Source: H2-BAC3 sp045863035
GTDB taxonomy: Bacteria > Bacteroidota > Ignavibacteria > Ignavibacteriales > Ignavibacteriaceae
Assembly: GCA_045863035.1 (NCBI GenBank)
Contig: BTUV01000108.1
Coordinates: forward strand, 1 to 8,947
Reading direction: 5' to 3'
Length of the DNA: 8,947 bases
How positions within the stretch are numbered: the stretch's first letter is position 1; every line of letters begins with the position of its first letter. The position numbers were made by a program, and so were the translations under genes. Below are positions 1 to 6,546 of this stretch, in pieces. A model generated the notes under the pieces. That model was given only the letters and a program-made list of their open reading frames with translations. It did not search any database and was not told where the DNA came from.

Positions 1-3
1 TAG

Positions 4-150
4 ATCGTATTCGAAGATTTTTACGATTTGGTCAGATTTTGGCAGAAGTCAGGAATTAAACCGGACATTTTCTCAAAAGCCATGCAGGAAATCCACTTTT
101 TATTAAAAACCGGCGTTACAGAATATTCTAATGATTGCAAGAAAGAATAA
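4..150 (+). pseudogene. Possible C-terminal remnant of an unidentified gene
   Basis: An open frame of 48 codons runs from the left edge to TAA at 148-150 and reads like real protein (FEDFYDLVRFWQKSG near its start, a KAMQEIHFLL helix-like stretch, a charged KKE end). The first three bases of the window are TAG in the same frame, so it cannot simply be the tail of a longer intact ORF. It could be a gene tail cut by a premature stop, a short ORF starting at TTG 37 or ATG 91, or chance. The other two forward frames close sooner. I do not recognise the family and no function is offered. Confidence 0.25.
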
Positions 151-272
151 GAAAATTGAAATTCTTCTGTTAGATTAGCTTAAAAATATCTATTTTTGAC
201 TCCAAATTAAAATGAACTTGCATCGCGTACAAATTCTGACTGTTTTACCTTTCGTCACCTCTTTTTACTGCC

Positions 273-290
273 GGCTTTATTTTTAAAGCC
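273..290. other. Short hairpin upstream of the kinase gene
   Basis: GGCTTTA and TAAAGCC form a perfect 7-bp stem around a TTTT loop, about 50 bases before the kinase start. No T-run follows the stem on either strand, so it does not look like an intrinsic terminator. It could be a leader hairpin or an operator. The rest of 151-339 shows nothing else I can support. Confidence 0.3.
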
Positions 291-328
291 AGCCCAAACG
301 CGGCTCGAATCCAGATTTTTCACATCCC

Positions 329-342
329 GAAGGTGTATTTTG
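329..342 (+). promoter_or_regulatory. RBS and TTG start codon of the kinase gene
   Basis: GAAGG at 329-333 lies six bases before TTG at 340-342. It supports this rare start codon, and the frame begins at once with a typical signal peptide. No in-frame ATG occurs upstream in the visible leader. Confidence 0.55.
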
Positions 343-2187
343 CGCTCCGCTTTCAAAGAAAGTATTCTGATAATTGTGTTTTTTTGTTGCAATCAGTTGT
401 TTGCACAGCCGGTTTTACTGCTGGAATCCGGCAGAACACATTACAAATTGGAACCATACCTTGGCGTTTATGAGGATGAAACCGGAAAGGTTGATATTAA
501 TCAGATCTCCGGAAGCGAAATTTCATCAAAGTTTATTTACTTCAATAACAGTTCCGTAAACCTTAGATTTTCAAAATCCGTCTTCTGGGTGAGAATAATA
601 ATTGCCAAACCACCGGGAGAAACACAGGGGAAAGGGGAGAATACTGTTTTCAGGAAGCGCTGGATTCTGGCAAATAACGATCCCTTAACGGAAGAAACCA
701 TTTTGTATTTCAGGAATTCAGACAGGGAAGAAAAATTATTCATTGAAGCCCGCGCCGGGAGAAGTGCTGATTTCTCAAAAAAAGAAATTCATCTTAACGA
801 TTTTATTGGCACGTTTACCATCAGCGAAAAAGAGAAGGACACCATATTTATTCGCGTCAAATCACCTTCTCAGCTGATTCTTTCGTTCAATCTGCTTTCA
901 CCTGGCGAATATTCTGTTCTGACCGCAAAGTCAAACATGTTCCATGGCATTCTATTCGGGATATTCATTATCCTCATTATCTGGAATACCATTCTTTACT
1001 ATACCGTAAAGAAAAACGTTTTTATTTACTATATAATGTATATAATGTTTTTCGGACTCTTTCTGTTTTTTTATCACGGACACCTGACAGAAATATTCGG
1101 CTTTACATCGGTAAATGTTTTTTACCTTACTATGCTTACTTTTCTGACGTTTGCGGCTGTTTCCTGGGTCCTGCTCACAAGAGAGTTTCTTCTTACTCAC
1201 AAACATTTCCCTTCAACTGACAGACTCCTTGTTTTTTTAACCCTTCTTGCTCCGCTTAACCTTGTACTGATGTTCATTTTTCAAAAATCGTATTTTGCGG
1301 CAATCTTGGCTGTTCAGTTCCTGATCTATTACATTATTGGATTAGTTCTCGCGCTATTTGCCGCTCGGAGAGGGATCTTCCTCGCTAAATATTATCTGCT
1401 TGCTTTAGCAGGAATTACCGTTACCATTTTTATCTCTGTTTCCACTCGAAACAATTTTCTTCCTTTCCCCTGGAATTTCTGGACCATCAATGCCATCAGT
1501 TTTGGAGTTCTCTGGGAGGCAATTATTCTGGCGGGTTCTGTAGGGTATTTATTTAACGGGTTCATGGCAGAAAAAGAAAGGGAAAAAGCAAACATCCGCT
1601 CGCAAATTGCATCAGACCTCCATGATGAAGTTGGAAGCAATCTAAGCACTATCTCACTCCAAAGCCGGATTATGATGCAAGAACCCGGACTCAGCCAAAA
1701 AATGAAAGATCAGCTTCATAATATCTCGGTGACAGCATCGGCAACTGTTGAAACCATCCGCGATATTGTCTGGTTCATAAATCCTTACCACGACCGCTCG
1801 GCGGATCTCTACTCCCGAATGAAAGAGCTTGCCTCCGGAATGCTTTTTCAGTTTAATTATGATTTTTCCTCTTCTCAGGGTGAGGATATCTTCGAGAATC
1901 TGCCTGACCTCAGCAAACGGCGTCATATCTATATGATATTTAAAGAATCACTTAACAACATCACCAAGCACTCCGGAGCAACGGCCGTGACGATACATCT
2001 TTCAGAAAAGGAAAACTCTTTCTGCATGAGCATATCTGATAACGGCAGCAGTTTTGAAGATGTAAACATAACGCGGGGAGAAGGTCTGAAGAATATGCGC
2101 AACCGCGCCGTTTTAGCCGGTGGAAGCATTACTATCGGGAGAAGAAACGGCGGGGGCACGGAGATTCTTCTTGAGGTTCCTCTCTAA
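340..2187 (+). CDS. 7TMR-DISM sensor histidine kinase (HisKA_3 / HATPase_c)
   Basis: Membrane sensor kinase of 615 residues that autophosphorylates on histidine and passes the phosphate to a response regulator, most likely the convergent NarL-type regulator next door. Domains in order: signal peptide (about 1-23, ending LFAQ); extracytoplasmic beta-rich sensor resembling 7TMR-DISMED2 (about 28-190, with FWVR at 82-85); seven hydrophobic helices (about 202-405) matching a 7TMR-DISM membrane domain; a short charged linker; HisKA_3 dimerisation domain with phosphoacceptor His428 in DLHDEVGSNLS; and a HATPase_c domain with N-box residues FKESLNN (534-540), DNG (567-569), GEGLKNMRNRA (580-590) and a GGGTE end (605-609). 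All key kinase residues are present. DISMED2 domains are thought to bind carbohydrate-like ligands in some proteins; the ligand here is unknown. The TTG start is supported by an RBS and the signal peptide. The stop codon lies 14 bases from that of the opposing regulator, with no terminator between. Confidence 0.93.
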   Translation: MRSAFKESILIIVFFCCNQLFAQPVLLLESGRTHYKLEPYLGVYEDETGKVDINQISGSEISSKFIYFNNSSVNLRFSKSVFWVRIIIAKPPGETQGKGENTVFRKRWILANNDPLTEETILYFRNSDREEKLFIEARAGRSADFSKKEIHLNDFIGTFTISEKEKDTIFIRVKSPSQLILSFNLLSPGEYSVLTAKSNMFHGILFGIFIILIIWNTILYYTVKKNVFIYYIMYIMFFGLFLFFYHGHLTEIFGFTSVNVFYLTMLTFLTFAAVSWVLLTREFLLTHKHFPSTDRLLVFLTLLAPLNLVLMFIFQKSYFAAILAVQFLIYYIIGLVLALFAARRGIFLAKYYLLALAGITVTIFISVSTRNNFLPFPWNFWTINAISFGVLWEAIILAGSVGYLFNGFMAEKEREKANIRSQIASDLHDEVGSNLSTISLQSRIMMQEPGLSQKMKDQLHNISVTASATVETIRDIVWFINPYHDRSADLYSRMKELASGMLFQFNYDFSSSQGEDIFENLPDLSKRRHIYMIFKESLNNITKHSGATAVTIHLSEKENSFCMSISDNGSSFEDVNITRGEGLKNMRNRAVLAGGSITIGRRNGGGTEILLEVPL

Positions 2188-2201
2188 GTTTTTCCCCGGA
2201 T

Positions 2202-2843
2202 TTATTTTTTCTGAACCAGCCCCTCTTTCAGGGCTTTTGAAACCAGCCCGCTTCGGGTATTAACCTGAACCTTTGTATATATGTTCTTGATATGCGTCTG
2301 TACCGTCTGCACGCTGGTAAAGGTGATTTTTCCGATTTCCGGAGCTGTTTTTCCGTCCACCAGATAGTTAAGAATTTCATTCTCTCTTTTTGTAAGGCCA
2401 TAACTGTTTTCTTTTTGCTTCATTGAAGCAAACATCGTGAAAACCTTCCGCGCAAGGCCCGCATTGATGGATGAGCCACCGTCTATCACTGATTCTATTG
2501 CGCTCAGAATATCTTCCGGTGCCGAATTTTTAAGCAAGTAGCCATTTGCTCCGTTGCAGATTGCTTCAAAGATTTTTTCGTTATCATCAAACACGGTGAG
2601 AACAATAATTTCAACATCCCCTGAAATTGCCTTAATCTTTTTTATCCCTTCTGTTCCGCTTATTCCCGGAAGATTAATATCCGTCAGGATCACATCCGGC
2701 GAACTGTTGCGGGAAAGTTCTTTAAGAGCATCCTCCGCGCAAATAAATTCTTTCCCGCAAAAAAAGTTTTTACTTGCATCAATTATTGACCGGATCATTG
2801 CAGAGTATGAGGCATTATCCTCAATTATCCATATTTCTTTCAT
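2202..2843 (-). CDS. NarL/FixJ-family response regulator (REC + LuxR-type HTH)
   Basis: DNA-binding response regulator of 213 residues, normal length for the family. The receiver domain (1-120) has the acidic pocket Glu8/Asp9, phosphoacceptor Asp55 in LTDINLPG, Thr83 and Lys105 in YLLKN, so phosphorylation should be intact. The C-terminal LuxR-type helix-turn-helix (about 148-210) starts LTKRENEILNYL and carries the recognition-helix region TSVQTVQTHIKNIYTKVQV. HisKA_3 kinases usually pair with this regulator type, so the convergent kinase gene is the obvious partner. AAGG lies just before the ATG, with short spacing. The upstream region is shared with the divergent secreted-protein gene, so it could control that gene or itself; this is inferred from position only. 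Confidence 0.93.
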   Translation of the reverse strand: MKEIWIIEDNASYSAMIRSIIDASKNFFCGKEFICAEDALKELSRNSSPDVILTDINLPGISGTEGIKKIKAISGDVEIIVLTVFDDNEKIFEAICNGANGYLLKNSAPEDILSAIESVIDGGSSINAGLARKVFTMFASMKQKENSYGLTKRENEILNYLVDGKTAPEIGKITFTSVQTVQTHIKNIYTKVQVNTRSGLVSKALKEGLVQKK

Positions 2844-2879
2844 AAACCTTTAACGTTGAATTGCATTCTGCAAATTGCC

Positions 2880-2912
2880 GCCTGCTGCCCTCCGCAGGCA
2901 ACTGTTGGCAGT
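2880..2912. repeat. Paired small hairpins, GC-rich
   Basis: GCCTGC (2880-2885) pairs with GCAGGC (2894-2899) around an 8-base loop. Directly after it, ACTG TTGG CAGT (2901-2912) forms a second 4-bp hairpin. The patch is rich in CTGCC/GGCAG-type words and stands out from the AT-rich surroundings. It could be a degenerate intergenic repeat or part of the regulator's 5' leader. Confidence 0.35.
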
Positions 2913-2966
2913 CCGCCAAAAAAATTAAACCTTCCTGTATTAAATTCCCCAATCTACTCAAAACAT

Positions 2967-2990
2967 AAAATACCCTGAACAGGGTATTTT
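2967..2990. promoter_or_regulatory. Perfect 11-bp-arm palindrome (operator or bidirectional terminator)
   Basis: AAAATACCCTG and CAGGGTATTTT are perfect inverted copies around a central AA. As RNA this gives a GC-centred stem with an A-run before and a U-run after, in both directions, so it has the form of a bidirectional intrinsic terminator. Both neighbouring genes point away from it, however, so there is no obvious transcript to end. A dimeric-regulator operator, an attenuator in a long leader, or the end of an unseen small RNA are alternatives. Confidence 0.5.
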
Positions 2991-3113
2991 GCCTGCCCTA
3001 TGCTCAGAGTAACTTTCAAATGTACATAATGAAAATATCAATTTCCAGTGACTTTTTACCTGAAGTGCAGATAAAATTTTAATGAAATTATAGAAATAAT
3101 ACCAGGATCAATT

Positions 3114-5816
3114 ATGAAACAGTTATTCTCTTGTTTTCTATTTCTGCTGCCAATATATTTGAACGGCCAGCCCCAGACAGCAAATCCGGATATGGCGGTT
3201 GCTAACTTACCGGTCAGAGCAGTTGCTGTTGATGGCAATTATACTTACATAGGAGGTGATTTTACCTATGTCGGGCCAAATACAGGCAACGGAGTAAAAG
3301 TTAGTACAACTTCCCAAATCCCGGATGGTAGTTTTCCTAAAGTGAACGGATATATCAGAACGGCAGTCCCGGACGGAAGTGGCGGATGGTATATAGGCGG
3401 ATCATTCTCACGAGTTGGAAACTACACGCGAAGCAATATTGCTCACATACTGAGCACCGGTGCCGTTGATGAAACATGGAATCCAAATGCAGGCAGTGTC
3501 GTCAGAGCCATTGTTCTTGACGGCAGTTATATTTATGTCGCAGGGGATTTTCAAACCATTGGCGGCTTAACAAGATACCGGCTGGCAAAATTTAACAAAA
3601 CTACCGGTTATATTGATTCAACCTGGAATCCTCATTCGAGCCACCGAGTTAACACTATTGCAGTATCAGACACCAGCATCTACGTCGGAGGACAGTTTAG
3701 CTCAGTCGGTGGTCAATCAAGACTCTTTATAGCAAAACTAAACAACACAACCGGCGCGGCTGATGTGAACTGGAATCCCAATGCAAGTGCCATTGTCAAT
3801 ACGATTGCAGTAAGCGGAAACGACATCTATGCAGGAGGGCAATTTACCACCATTGGCTCCGCCTCCAGAAATAAAATTGCAAAGCTTAACAACACAGACG
3901 GTGCGGCTGACCCGGACTGGAACCCAAATGCCAGCAATAATGTGCACAATATTGTAATAAGCGGCAGCGATATATATGTAACCGGTATATTTTCCTCTAT
4001 TGGAGGGGAGACCAGAAATTATATAGCTAAGCTAAACAACACAACCGGAGCCGCTGACGGAACATGGAATCCAAATGCAAACGGTACTGTAGAAGTTATT
4101 GCTCTTGCCGGAAGTGATATTTTTGCCGGCGGGTCATTTACCACTATTGGAGGGCAGTCATGTGCAAGCATTGCCAAACTAAACAATACCACTGGAGCTG
4201 CTGACCTTTCCTGGAATCCGGGCGCAGGCCACAGTGTATATACAATTGGGGTAAACGGCAGCGACCTCTATATAGGCGGACAATTTGTGAATTTTAACGG
4301 AAAAATCCGCAGCCGGCTTGCAAAAATCAACAATGTAACCGGTGAAGTTGATCCGGACTGGAACCCCGTTTCAGGAAGTCCCGTCTATGCTCTCGCAGTC
4401 AGCGGAGACAGTGTTTTCGTGGGCGGACAGTTTGCCAACCTCGGGGGCAGAAAAAATCTTGCGAAACTGAATAACACAGATGGCAGCGTAATATCAGCTT
4501 TTAATGCAAACCCAAATAATTATGTTGAAGTGATAAAAATTAGCGGAAGTGATTTATATGTCGGGGGGCGATTTACCACAATCGGAGGTGCATCAAGGAA
4601 TCGTGTTGCAAAGCTTAACAGTACAACTGGTTTAGCAGATGCAACCTGGAATCCAAACGCTGACAATACGGTATTTGCCATTGAAACCAGCGGAAGCAAT
4701 ATATTCATAGGGGGTGAGTTTACCACGGTTAACGGCTCCGTTGCCAGAAACCGGCTTGCAAAACTAAACACTTCTGACGGCACTGCCGACGGCACATGGA
4801 ATCCCAACGCGAACGGAATTGTCCGTGCACTTGCTTTTGACGGAAGTAATGCTTACGCCGGCGGAGATTTCGACACCATTAACGGCGCTACGGCAAGAAA
4901 CCGGATCGTAAAGCTAAATAACTCGGACGGCACCGCGGATGCTTCCTGGAATCCCAATGCCAACAATATTGTTCGCTCAATTGCTATAAGCGGCACTGAT
5001 ATATATGCAGGAGGTGATTTTACCAGTATAGGGGGTAATTCCCTTTCCGGTGCAGCCAAGCTGAACAATACCAATGGAGCATCTTATAATTCATGGAATC
5101 CTTCACTGACCATAACCGTAAACGTCAATACCGTCGTGCTCAGCAATGATGATATATATCTTGGAGGCGGCTTTACAAGCGCAGGAGGAATTGCGCAGGG
5201 TTACTTTGCGCTCTTTACGGACCGCGCCCTGCCTGTAGAACTCATAACTTTTACCGCGAAACGAATTTCAGGTGGTATATTGCTCATCTGGCGTACAGCA
5301 ACAGAAGTAAATAATTACGGTTTTGAAATTGAGCGAAAGAGCAGTGCTTCTACAGATAATTGGCTGACTATTGGATTTGTTACCGGAAACGGCAACAGTA
5401 ATTCTGAAAAGAACTATCAGTTTACTGACACAGCACCGCTTACTGGGAGAAATATGTACCGCCTGAAACAAATCGATTCGGATGGTAAATTTACGTACAG
5501 CCCCTTGGTTGAAACGGGAAGTATAATTTCCCCTGGTAAATTTACTCTTTTTCAAAATTATCCAAATCCGTTTAACCCTGAAACAACGATAAAATTCGGA
5601 CTTCCTGATGAAGCCCGGGTAAAACTGGAACTTTTCAGCATTACCGGAGAACGCATTGCGGTGCTAATGGATGAAATGCTTACAGCCGGTTTCCATTCAA
5701 CGAAACTGAGCACCAGTGAATTTAAACTTTCATCCGGAATCTATTTTTACCGGATAACCGCAGTCAACAGCAAAGAGAGCAGCAGCGAAATAAAAAAACT
5801 AACTGTACTTAAGTAA
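3114..5816 (+). CDS. Secreted beta-propeller repeat protein with T9SS sorting domain
   Basis: Secreted or cell-surface protein of 900 residues. It has an N-terminal signal peptide (about 1-19, hydrophobic FLFLLPIYLNG). Residues about 35-700 hold 14 tandem repeats of 47-50 residues built on GG(D/Q)FT-IGG, RN-IAKLNNTTGAAD and WNPNA, matching the DUF5122/delta-60 beta-propeller repeat type. Residues about 706-800 (LPVELITFTAKR, TATEVNNYGFEIERKS, YRLKQIDSDG) are the linker domain common before T9SS tails. Residues about 808-900 form the type A sorting domain, with the NYPNPFNPETTIKF core, SITGERI, LSSGIYFYRI and a basic end. The T9SS exports such proteins across the outer membrane and removes the tail. 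AGGA six bases before ATG supports the start. The ligand or enzymatic role is unknown; I see no catalytic motif. The divergent regulator may control it. Confidence 0.93.
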   Translation: MKQLFSCFLFLLPIYLNGQPQTANPDMAVANLPVRAVAVDGNYTYIGGDFTYVGPNTGNGVKVSTTSQIPDGSFPKVNGYIRTAVPDGSGGWYIGGSFSRVGNYTRSNIAHILSTGAVDETWNPNAGSVVRAIVLDGSYIYVAGDFQTIGGLTRYRLAKFNKTTGYIDSTWNPHSSHRVNTIAVSDTSIYVGGQFSSVGGQSRLFIAKLNNTTGAADVNWNPNASAIVNTIAVSGNDIYAGGQFTTIGSASRNKIAKLNNTDGAADPDWNPNASNNVHNIVISGSDIYVTGIFSSIGGETRNYIAKLNNTTGAADGTWNPNANGTVEVIALAGSDIFAGGSFTTIGGQSCASIAKLNNTTGAADLSWNPGAGHSVYTIGVNGSDLYIGGQFVNFNGKIRSRLAKINNVTGEVDPDWNPVSGSPVYALAVSGDSVFVGGQFANLGGRKNLAKLNNTDGSVISAFNANPNNYVEVIKISGSDLYVGGRFTTIGGASRNRVAKLNSTTGLADATWNPNADNTVFAIETSGSNIFIGGEFTTVNGSVARNRLAKLNTSDGTADGTWNPNANGIVRALAFDGSNAYAGGDFDTINGATARNRIVKLNNSDGTADASWNPNANNIVRSIAISGTDIYAGGDFTSIGGNSLSGAAKLNNTNGASYNSWNPSLTITVNVNTVVLSNDDIYLGGGFTSAGGIAQGYFALFTDRALPVELITFTAKRISGGILLIWRTATEVNNYGFEIERKSSASTDNWLTIGFVTGNGNSNSEKNYQFTDTAPLTGRNMYRLKQIDSDGKFTYSPLVETGSIISPGKFTLFQNYPNPFNPETTIKFGLPDEARVKLELFSITGERIAVLMDEMLTAGFHSTKLSTSEFKLSSGIYFYRITAVNSKESSSEIKKLTVLK
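3216..5211 (+). repeat. 14 tandem coding repeats, about 147 bp each
   Basis: The conserved GG (or AG/TG) of each unit falls at residues 47, 95, 143, 192, 241, 290, 339, 388, 437, 484, 533, 583, 633 and 683, giving spacings of 47-50 residues. Units are diverged in DNA but share words such as TGGAATCC(A/C)AA. The ninth unit is shortened at GGRKNLAKLNN and has SAFNANP in place of WNPNA. The first two and the last are the least regular. Fourteen units would fit two seven-bladed propellers, which is inference. Confidence 0.88.
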
Positions 5817-5829
5817 GCGTGAATCAGAG

Positions 5830-6030
5830 ATGAACAGAGAACCCTTAACAAATGACTGGCATATAAACAGTGGGGACTACATCAGCAAAAATGAAAATCA
5901 TGATGACTTGTATGCCCGAATTACTAAAGCCGAAAAAAGACGGAGGCAGATTGCCTACGCAGGATACGGCGTGTTTGTGGTATTCCTTCTTGTGAAAGCG
6001 CTAAAGTTTGCAAGTGTTATGGTAATGTAA
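5830..6030 (+). CDS. Small single-pass membrane protein
   Basis: A 66-residue ORF starting 13 bases after the stop of the secreted-protein gene, so probably co-transcribed with it. The N-terminal 40 residues are polar and charged. A basic patch KAEKRRRQ (33-40) is followed by one hydrophobic helix (about 41-66, IAYAGYGVFVVFLLVKALKF). The basic patch before the helix predicts a cytoplasmic N-terminus. The RBS is weak (CAGAG just before ATG). I do not recognise a family. Hydrophobicity pattern and spacing argue for a real gene, but it is short enough that chance cannot be excluded. Confidence 0.5.
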   Translation: MNREPLTNDWHINSGDYISKNENHDDLYARITKAEKRRRQIAYAGYGVFVVFLLVKALKFASVMVM

Positions 6031-6467
6031 TCAGCACCGGCGAGAAAGAGTCAAACAATCCGGATTTTCTCATTAGTTTACATAAAACTGCGAGATGGTA
6101 AGAGCTGGCTGTTATTTGTAATCTGTAATAAACGTACTATAAGCATGCCCCCTCTTTGTTCGGACTAATTTTTAGAACTGAAACATCAGGATAATTCACA
6201 AAAATAGTAGCAGCACAAAATTATCATTTAACGAAAAGAGGGGGCTTCCGGAATAGTACAATGCAGATTGCGCTATGATTTCTGTGCCATCCTTTAGACT
6301 GTTTTCACATTCCTCCGGTACCGAATCTATTAAGGAGCATTCAAGAATTTGGTTTATCCTTGTGCCTTCCATATTCACTCCTTAAAAATTAGGGGTAACT
6401 AATTGGAAAATGTCAGGGGTTTTGAGGAATTGACGGAAAACTATTTTTCGTATTTATGCAAGTCTTT
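6031..6467. other. Mostly non-coding region between convergent genes
   Basis: No convincing protein gene on the plus strand. It holds one small minus-strand ORF candidate and an 11-bp inverted repeat, GCCCCCTCTTT (6147-6157) against AAAGAGGGGGC (6235-6245), with 77 bases between the arms. I see no terminator with a T-run for the plus-strand genes ending at 5816/6030. AATCCGGATT near 6058 is palindromic but too short to be one. Confidence 0.5.
6196..6372 (-). CDS. Candidate small protein, 58 residues
   Basis: The ATG at 6372 is preceded, five bases away, by a full AAGGAG (6378-6383), the best Shine-Dalgarno match in the window. An upstream in-frame GTG at 6378 overlaps that motif and is less likely. 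The product begins MEGTRINQILECSLIDSVPE, has three acidic residues around ECEN, and ends in a short hydrophobic run NFVLLLFL. No family is recognised. It lies opposite the end of the upstream operon and covers one arm of the 11-bp inverted repeat. Chance is possible, and the RBS is the main support. Confidence 0.33.
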   Translation of the reverse strand: MEGTRINQILECSLIDSVPEECENSLKDGTEIIAQSALYYSGSPLFSLNDNFVLLLFL

Positions 6468-6506
6468 AAAATAAAACAGCCGCCCGAAAATCAATCATCG
6501 GGCGGC
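6468..6506 (-). terminator. Intrinsic terminator of the TPR gene
   Basis: Read on the minus strand, GCCGCCCGA (6506-6498) pairs perfectly with TCGGGCGGC (6487-6479) around a 10-base loop, and is followed by a T-rich TGTTTTATTTT. It sits about 40 bases after the stop of the minus-strand gene at 6547, where a terminator is expected. Confidence 0.88.
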
Positions 6507-6546
6507 CGGTTAATTATCTGTTCAACTTATCCTGAAAGTCAGGCGA

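Larger units (their letters stand above)
2844..3113. promoter_or_regulatory. Shared intergenic region between regulator and secreted-protein genes
   Basis: This 270-base stretch separates two divergent genes, so it must hold both promoters. It contains an imperfect GC-rich patch of small hairpins (2876-2915) and a perfect palindrome (2967-2990), listed separately. AGGA at 3104-3107 is the RBS of the gene starting at 3114. I do not see a convincing -35/-10 pair or a clear Bacteroidota-type promoter on either strand. Confidence 0.5.

Noticed and set aside
195..201. TTGACT as a -35 box for the kinase gene
   Set aside because: No acceptable -10 hexamer occurs 16-18 bases downstream.
3738..5555. 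Several minus-strand frames of 69-95 residues inside the secreted-protein gene
   Set aside because: They are repeat-driven shadows of the strong plus-strand gene, with recurring LP-P-V-SPP-type sequence and no RBS.
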